Assembly (NCBI GenBank): GCA_016841625.1
Contig: JAENYU010000004.1
Location: 99,209-149,791 of the forward strand
Source: Methanobacteriota archaeon
GTDB lineage: Archaea > Halobacteriota > Methanosarcinia > Methanosarcinales > Methanosarcinaceae
DNA length: 50,583 nucleotides
Reading direction: 5' to 3'
The notes below the pieces were generated by a model that had not been told where the DNA came from, did no database searches, and saw nothing but the letters and a program-made list of their open reading frames with translations. Positions 45,523 through 50,583 of the stretch are shown here, one piece after another (within the stretch, counting starts at the first letter, position 1; every line of letters begins with the position of its first letter). The position numbers and the translations under genes were made by a program.

Positions 45523-46176
45523 ATGCTACAAAACGGAAAGATAAAAGGCTTGATTTTTGACTGTTATAAAACCCTCGTCGATATTAAAACCGATGAGAGA
45601 AGCAGGGAAACAAATCAGCGTGTCAGCCACTGGCTGCTCTACCAGGGTGTGAGGATAGAATCCGAACGGCTCAGAGAAGTATATAAGTGGAAGGTCGTCG
45701 ACAGGCTGGGTAACTCTGGACAGCAGCATCCCGATATCCGTATCGAAGAGATATTTGGAGAGATCTGTGCCGAAAACGCTTACCGTGAAATAGATCCCTA
45801 CTGGCTGGGTATCGAAACTGCGAAAATATTCAGGACAGCATCCATCAAAAAGCTGGAAGCTTATCCCCAGAGCCGGGCGCTCCTTGAAAAATACAGGCAG
45901 GTTCCCAAATGCATCGTTTCCAATGCCCAGAGGGTCTTTACCGAACAGGAATTACGTTTCTTAGGCTTATATGATTATTTTGACCATGTAATCCTCTCCT
46001 CAGATCACAAAATAAAGAAACCGGATACCCGGCTTTTTCAAATGGCTCTCGACCACCTCGGCCTCGAACCCCATGAAGTACTCTCCATCGGGGACACCCC
46101 CGAAAACGATATCTATCCACCCCAGAGCCTTGGCATGAATGCAATGCACATCCATGATGCCTGGCGCTATGCATAA
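45523..46176 (+). CDS. HAD-like hydrolase, paralogue 3 (D-X-Y motif)
   Basis: The 217-residue protein lacks the N-terminal extension of the others. Motif I is FDCYKTLVD (D13, Y15), followed by CIVSNAQRVF, IKKPDTRLF and SIGDTPENDI. It is clearly homologous to paralogues 1 and 2 along the whole domain but more diverged, so it marks the older duplication. GGGAGGG lies before ATG 45523. The shared D-X-Y motif shows that the loss of the second Asp predates the duplications and is not decay. Confidence 0.88.
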   Translation: MLQNGKIKGLIFDCYKTLVDIKTDERSRETNQRVSHWLLYQGVRIESERLREVYKWKVVDRLGNSGQQHPDIRIEEIFGEICAENAYREIDPYWLGIETAKIFRTASIKKLEAYPQSRALLEKYRQVPKCIVSNAQRVFTEQELRFLGLYDYFDHVILSSDHKIKKPDTRLFQMALDHLGLEPHEVLSIGDTPENDIYPPQSLGMNAMHIHDAWRYA

Positions 46177-46523
46177 CGAAAAAAATCAAGGGACAATCAC
46201 GGAAAAAAATCACGGAAAAAAATCACGGAAAAAAATCACGGAAAAAATTTCAACTAACAGATTCTCATATTTTCCCATCATTCCTGAATCATCCCTCTAC
46301 GGGAAAAAGCAAGGCAGTAAAAAGTTATTTAGGAATCTTCCTCTTTTTTAAAGTTCCAGACCTTCGACCCGTTTTCTATTTTAAGAGTGGAAGGTTACAG
46401 TGATTCCGTGTTTTAGACTGGAACTCCCGTTTCCGTCCCAAACCAGATATATTTAAATAATCGCAAGCACTCTAAAACCCAAGAAATTCATACACTATTT
46501 CCCAATCATCGGAGTGTTTTTAC
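46177..46523. other. Spacer before valS with TATA box
   Basis: There is no gene. After the 13-bp repeat array, GATATATTTAAATAA (46446-46460) is a TATA-like box about 65 bases before valS. Confidence 0.5.
46197..46248. repeat. 13-bp tandem repeat, four copies
   Basis: TCACGGAAAAAAA repeats at 46197, 46210, 46223 and 46236 (last base changed), 20 bases after the HAD paralogue 3 stop. Confidence 0.92.
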
Positions 46524-49133
46524 ATGACGGAATCGGAAATTCCAAAAGAATATAACCCTCATGAAGTTGAACCGAGATGGATGGAGCAGTGGGACCTCTC
46601 CATGTACCACTTCAACTGGGAAGGAGACTCCCGTCCCCAGTATATAATTGATACCCCCCCACCTTATCCTACGGGCAACTTCCACATCGGAAACGCCCTT
46701 AACTGGTGTTATATCGACTTCGTTGCCCGTTACAAAAGGATGCGTGGGTACAACGTTATGTTCCCCCAGGGCTGGGACTGCCACGGGCTGCCCACCGAAG
46801 TTAAGGTTGAAGAAATCCACGGAATTACGAAAAACCAGGTCCCAAGAGCTGAGTTCCGGAAGATGTGCAGGGAACTCACTGCCGGAAACATTGATAAGAT
46901 GCGCCAGACCATGCTGCGCCTGGGCTTTTCCGTGGACTGGAGCAACGAATTCGTCACCATGGAACCGGAGTACTTCGTAAAGACCCAGAAGTCCTTTGTC
47001 AAAATGTACAACGACGGGCATATCTACCACGAAGAACACCCGGTCAACTGGTGCCCACGCTGTGAAACAGCTATCGCTTTTGCGGAAGTCGAGTACGAAG
47101 CAGGGCAGACAAAACTTAATTTCGTACACTTCGATAAGGTCGACATCGCCACTACCAGGCCCGAACTCATGGCTGCCTGTGTGGCTGTGGCCGTTCACCC
47201 GGATGATGAACGCTATAAGGAGTTCGTGGGAAAAACGACCAAAGTCCCCCTCTTCGGACAGGAAGTCCCCTTAATCACAGACGACGCAGTCGAATCCGGG
47301 TTCGGGACAGGCGCAGTTATGATCTGTACCTTCGGGGACAAGCAGGACGTACGCTGGTGGACCAAGCATCACCTGCCCCTTATCAAAGCCATCGACAAAG
47401 AAGGAAAGATGACAAAGGCAGCAGGCAAATACGAAGGTCTGGGCATTAAAGAGTGCAGGCAGGTCGTCATCGAGGACCTGAAAGCAGGAGGTTTCATCTG
47501 CGACCAGAAACCCCTGGACCAGAACGTGGGACTCTGCTGGCGCTGCAGCACACCCATCGAAATCCTTTCCGAACCCCAGTGGTTCGTCAAGATCAACCAG
47601 GAAGGCATCCTGGAAAAAGCTGACGAGATAGAGTGGGTCCCCGAGTACATGAAAGTCCGGCTTGAGAACTGGACCGGGACCATGGAATGGGACTGGTGCA
47701 TTTCCAGGCAGAGGATCTTTGCAACCCCGATTCCCATCTGGTACTGCAAACAGTGCGGAGAAGTACTGATAGCCGAGGAAAGCTGGCTCCCGATTGACCC
47801 TAATGAGAACGCACCAAAGAGGACCTGTACCTGTGGCTCCACCGAATTTGAACCCGAAACCGATGTGCTGGACACCTGGATGGACTCATCCATCACCGCG
47901 CTGCACGTCGCGGGCTGGGAAAGTGACCGGGAACTTAGGCTTCCGACCCAGATCCGCCCCCAGGGACACGACATCATCCGGACCTGGGCTTTTTACACGA
48001 TCCTCAGGACCCAGGCCCTGGAAGGCAAGCGGCCCTGGGACTCCATCATGGTCAACGGGATGGTGCTCGGCCCTGACGGGCACAAGATGAGCAAGTCGCT
48101 TGGAAACGTCATCTCTCCTGAAGAAGTCCTCAAGGACTACAGTGCGGATGCCTTCAGGCAGTGGGGTGCCGTTGGGGGCTCCACAGGTTCGGACGTTATG
48201 TTCAGGTGGAAAGACGTGGTCTCAGCGTCCAGGTTCCTCCAGAAGATGTGGAGCATCTACCGCTTCTCCATGTCCCACCTGAAAGAATTCGGAGCTGAAG
48301 ACGCCGAAAACTTCCCGACAGAAAACCTGCTTGCAATCGACAGGTGGCTGCTCAGCAAGCTGAACAGGCTCATACAGACCGCCACCAGGGAAATGGACGG
48401 CTACCAGTTTGACTCCACCTTCAAGGCTATCAGGGGCTTTGCCTGGGAAGTCCTTGCTGACAACTACCTGGAGCTCGTGAAAGGCAGGCTCTACGGGGAC
48501 GAGCCCGAAGGCAAAAAAGCCGCACGGTACGTGCTCTACCGGACAATGGACACCCTCTCCCGCCTGCTTGCACCCTTTGCACCCTTCTTTGCAGAAGAAC
48601 TTTACTCCAGGCTCGGCAGGGAAAGTGTCCACATGCAGCCCTGGCCCGAAGCGGACGAAAGCCTGATCAGCGAGGAACTCGAAGCTGCAGGAGAACTTAT
48701 CAAAGACATCACGAGTGAAGTCCGCAGGTACAAGTCGGACCGGAAAATTGCCCTGAACGCCCCCCTGAAGAAGATCGAGATCTACAACGCAAACATCGAC
48801 ACGGGGGACATTACAGGTGCCACGAACACGGAAGTGGAACTGATAGAAGGCGCTCCTTCCTTCGAACACGTACCCGTTGAAGTCAAACCGGACATGGGCA
48901 TCCTGGGCCCCAGGTTCAGGAAAGAAGCAGGAGCAATCGTAAAAGCCCTCAAGGCAGCAGACCCCGCAGCCATTGAGGAACAGGCAAGTTCCGGAAAAAT
49001 CGTTGTGGACGTAAACGGAGAGGCAATCGAACTCGAGCCCAAAGCCGTTGAGATCAGAAAAGAAGTTATTTCTGGCGGCAGGGAAGTCGACGTCCTTGAC
49101 GTAAGCGGGGCTGTCATTGTAATCGTCAGGTAA
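46524..49133 (+). CDS. valS: Valyl-tRNA synthetase
   Basis: The 869-residue class I synthetase has HIGN (54-57 in [12 protein letters not shown]), KMSKS (521-525 in [10 protein letters not shown]), the editing domain with [17 protein letters not shown], zinc-type cysteines ([18 protein letters not shown]) and the anticodon-binding domain. It charges tRNA-Val and edits misacylated threonine. Length and motifs match archaeal ValRS. GGAGTG precedes ATG by about 8 bases. The stop lies inside a terminator hairpin. Confidence 0.98.
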   Translation: MTESEIPKEYNPHEVEPRWMEQWDLSMYHFNWEGDSRPQYIIDTPPPYPTGNFHIGNALNWCYIDFVARYKRMRGYNVMFPQGWDCHGLPTEVKVEEIHGITKNQVPRAEFRKMCRELTAGNIDKMRQTMLRLGFSVDWSNEFVTMEPEYFVKTQKSFVKMYNDGHIYHEEHPVNWCPRCETAIAFAEVEYEAGQTKLNFVHFDKVDIATTRPELMAACVAVAVHPDDERYKEFVGKTTKVPLFGQEVPLITDDAVESGFGTGAVMICTFGDKQDVRWWTKHHLPLIKAIDKEGKMTKAAGKYEGLGIKECRQVVIEDLKAGGFICDQKPLDQNVGLCWRCSTPIEILSEPQWFVKINQEGILEKADEIEWVPEYMKVRLENWTGTMEWDWCISRQRIFATPIPIWYCKQCGEVLIAEESWLPIDPNENAPKRTCTCGSTEFEPETDVLDTWMDSSITALHVAGWESDRELRLPTQIRPQGHDIIRTWAFYTILRTQALEGKRPWDSIMVNGMVLGPDGHKMSKSLGNVISPEEVLKDYSADAFRQWGAVGGSTGSDVMFRWKDVVSASRFLQKMWSIYRFSMSHLKEFGAEDAENFPTENLLAIDRWLLSKLNRLIQTATREMDGYQFDSTFKAIRGFAWEVLADNYLELVKGRLYGDEPEGKKAARYVLYRTMDTLSRLLAPFAPFFAEELYSRLGRESVHMQPWPEADESLISEELEAAGELIKDITSEVRRYKSDRKIALNAPLKKIEIYNANIDTGDITGATNTEVELIEGAPSFEHVPVEVKPDMGILGPRFRKEAGAIVKALKAADPAAIEEQASSGKIVVDVNGEAIELEPKAVEIRKEVISGGREVDVLDVSGAVIVIVR

Positions 49134-49160
49134 GCTCCGGCTTACCTTCCCTTTAATTTT
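49129..49160 (+). terminator. Hairpin terminator overlapping the valS stop
   Basis: GGTAAGC (49129-49135) and GCTTACC (49140-49146) form a 7-bp stem with a TCCG loop; T-rich sequence follows. The TAA stop is in the stem. Confidence 0.6.
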
Positions 49161-49744
49161 TGAAAAATGAATTTTTTGTGATATAATTTTGCAGTATTTA
49201 CCGGAACTTTCTGGAATCATCCCTGTTTACCTGTTTTTCTTTGCTGGTTTTCAGGTAGGTTTTTTTGATAAAGTTTAGTTTTTTCAATTATATCTTTTCT
49301 TTAATTTCAATTTTTATTATACCCCTTATTTCATTGAAAGTATGGGTGTCCGATAGTTTCAAGCGATAAAGGAGCCTGTATCAGGGTTTGCAACGGCCGG
49401 AGTTTAATAGGGGATTTAGATTTCCAACGGTTCAAAAGGTTTAAAGCAGAAAAGGTATTCATTACTTAAGGGTTTGAAGTGGTTTGGAGTTCATTAGCCG
49501 AGACATTCTTGAAGTTCATTAGCCGAAACCTTCAACGTTGATTCAATTTAACTAAAGGGATCTAGAGGATCTGGAAAGAATTTGGGGCTACAGATCATGT
49601 AAAAGATCCTTATCCATTAACAATGAAGTAAGATTATTTAATAAAAGTAGAACGAAATTTATATTTTTATAATTTCAATGTGAAACTTTATATACATCAA
49701 AGTAATCTGTTTCAGAAAAGTATTATTCAGACCATGGGGTTTTT
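49134..49744. other. Long A+T-rich spacer with TATA box
   Basis: There is no gene. GTTCATTAGCCGA occurs at 49489 and 49514. CTTTATATACATC (49685-49697) is a good TATA box about 55 bases before the DsrE-like gene. Confidence 0.5.
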
Positions 49745-50113
49745 ATGACAAAGGTCAAAAAGGTATTACTGCTGCTCAAAAACATGGTGTACGAAAGCAC
49801 CAGCCCGCAGGAAACCCTCAAATTTGCGAAGTACTATCGGAGTAAGGAGCTTGATGTACTGGTAATCCTCTGGGGGCCCATGGGAGTTTTACTTGGAAAG
49901 AAAGACAAGACCAGGGGGTCGCCCAAATATGACGTCACGATGCAGGAGTGCATCGAGATGGGAGTGGAGTTCCGCTGCTGCCAGCTCGCATCAGACATGA
50001 TAGGGCTTAAAAAAGAGGAATTGATTCCCGGGATCGAGTTTATCTGCTCCAGAGACGTTGCTGAAGTGTTTCTCCAGTATCAGGAAGAGAACCAGCTGAT
50101 CATCAGTTTCTGA
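49745..50113 (+). CDS. DsrE-like protein
   Basis: The 122-residue protein has the small alpha/beta DsrE/F fold: KVLLLLKNMVYESTSPQETL, LDVLVILWGPMGVLLGKKDK, VTMQECIEMGVEFRCCQLAS and IEFICSRDVAEVFLQYQEEN. Cysteines occur in the FRCCQLAS segment, where related sulfur-relay proteins hold their active cysteine. A role in sulfur transfer or redox is possible but not shown. ATGGGGTTTTT precedes ATG. The gene stands alone. Confidence 0.85.
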   Translation: MTKVKKVLLLLKNMVYESTSPQETLKFAKYYRSKELDVLVILWGPMGVLLGKKDKTRGSPKYDVTMQECIEMGVEFRCCQLASDMIGLKKEELIPGIEFICSRDVAEVFLQYQEENQLIISF

Positions 50114-50583
50114 TGCTACTGATCAATTTTTGACCCTGCTGCCTGTCCCTCGACTTCAACTCTTTTACAATAATCCCCGGGCTTCCGGCAGCTCCGGAAA
50201 ATTCGTTCCTCAATATTTTAGATTAAACATGACCTGAAGCTATCAAGGTTTCACCCTCTTCCCGGCTCCTTACCCTGAACTATCAGGCTTCGTGTCTCAA
50301 CGGTTTTTGACCGGATATAATCCGGCTTCAAGCTGGCTACCAGGCCGTGCAAACTTGCAAAGTTTTTTATGTCCCCTTTGCAATTCACTTGTCCTTAGCA
50401 AAATAAAGCCTGAAAAAGCCGCTTTCAAGGAATGGATTATATGCTAAAATGTATATATTTAGCATAAAAATGCCTAATTTGAATTAGCATACCGAATTTT
50501 AGAATTATGAATTAATTTAGTCTGATTGATTTAGCATTAAAAGGTAATTTAGCATTAAAAGGTAATTTAGCATTAAAAGGTAA
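50114..50583. other. Spacer at the window end
   Basis: I see no gene to the end of the window. The first 290 bases are unremarkable; the last 140 hold the repeat cluster listed separately. Confidence 0.5.
50441..50583. repeat. TTAGCAT repeat cluster with 18-bp tandem repeat
   Basis: ATGCTAAA (50441-50448) and TTTAGCAT (50458-50465) form an 8-bp inverted repeat. ATTAGCAT follows at 50484. TTTAGCATTAAAAGGTAA is then repeated exactly three times at 50530, 50548 and 50566, up to the last base. The array may go on beyond the window. Confidence 0.85.

Noticed and set aside
48222-49220. 332-codon minus-strand frame
   Set aside because: It is antisense to valS with Phe/Gly/Val-rich composition, a typical shadow frame.

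Overview
The window reads as chromosomal DNA of a methanogenic archaeon of the genus Methanosarcina or a close relative. The evidence is the siroheme-to-heme gene ahbC next to cobA and hemD, an RPA with two OB folds and a zinc finger beside its RPA-associated partner, archaeal deoxyhypusine synthase, a PEF-CTERM surface protein, PKD and post-COAP-1 surface modules, A+T-rich spacers with TATA boxes, and purine-rich Shine-Dalgarno sites. No rRNA, tRNA, transposase or CRISPR array was found.

Layout. 1-1826 is the 3' end of a large PKD-repeat surface protein. 2013-4249 is a toxin-antitoxin island: a DUF433 antitoxin gene with an early stop, two complete MntA-HepT modules and an orphan Phd/YefM-like antitoxin. 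4655-8403 encodes three exported proteins, of which the first and third share a C-terminal module. 8710-15478 holds a nitrilase-family hydrolase, a winged-helix protein, a broken pyruvoyl arginine decarboxylase gene beside deoxyhypusine synthase, two overlapping regulator genes and an MJ0936-type phosphoesterase. 15808-19822 carries the RPA operon and a Na+/H+ antiporter with an RCK domain. 20254-25778 has a DUF427 protein, an OpuC-type osmoprotectant ABC transporter and a CaCA-family cation exchanger. 26015-31660 is a four-gene operon for UDP-N-acetylglucosamine synthesis, with glmS and glmM between two GlmU-like genes. 31846-35895 holds two related secreted proteins, small unknowns and a Cdc48-like AAA ATPase. 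36143-41413 has RNase Z, the heme-pathway genes cobA-hemD-ahbC and a molybdopterin-binding lipoprotein. 41804-46176 is a cluster of one APH-like kinase, an internally deleted second kinase copy and three HAD paralogues. The window closes with valS, a DsrE-like protein and an A+T-rich repeat cluster at 50441-50583.

Functional links. The glm operon makes UDP-GlcNAc from fructose-6-phosphate. CobA, HemD and AhbC act at successive points of the siroheme-based heme route, and ahbC has a striking pair of dyads around its TATA box. Arginine decarboxylase feeds polyamine synthesis and deoxyhypusine synthase consumes spermidine, but the decarboxylase copy here carries two lesions.

The least explained material is the kinase-HAD cluster. 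Its HAD proteins all replace the second motif-I aspartate by tyrosine, and the cluster shows several steps of local duplication and decay. A second theme is the many different short tandem repeats (13, 16-17, 19, about 22, 39 and 76 bp units) that fill separate intergenic spacers.
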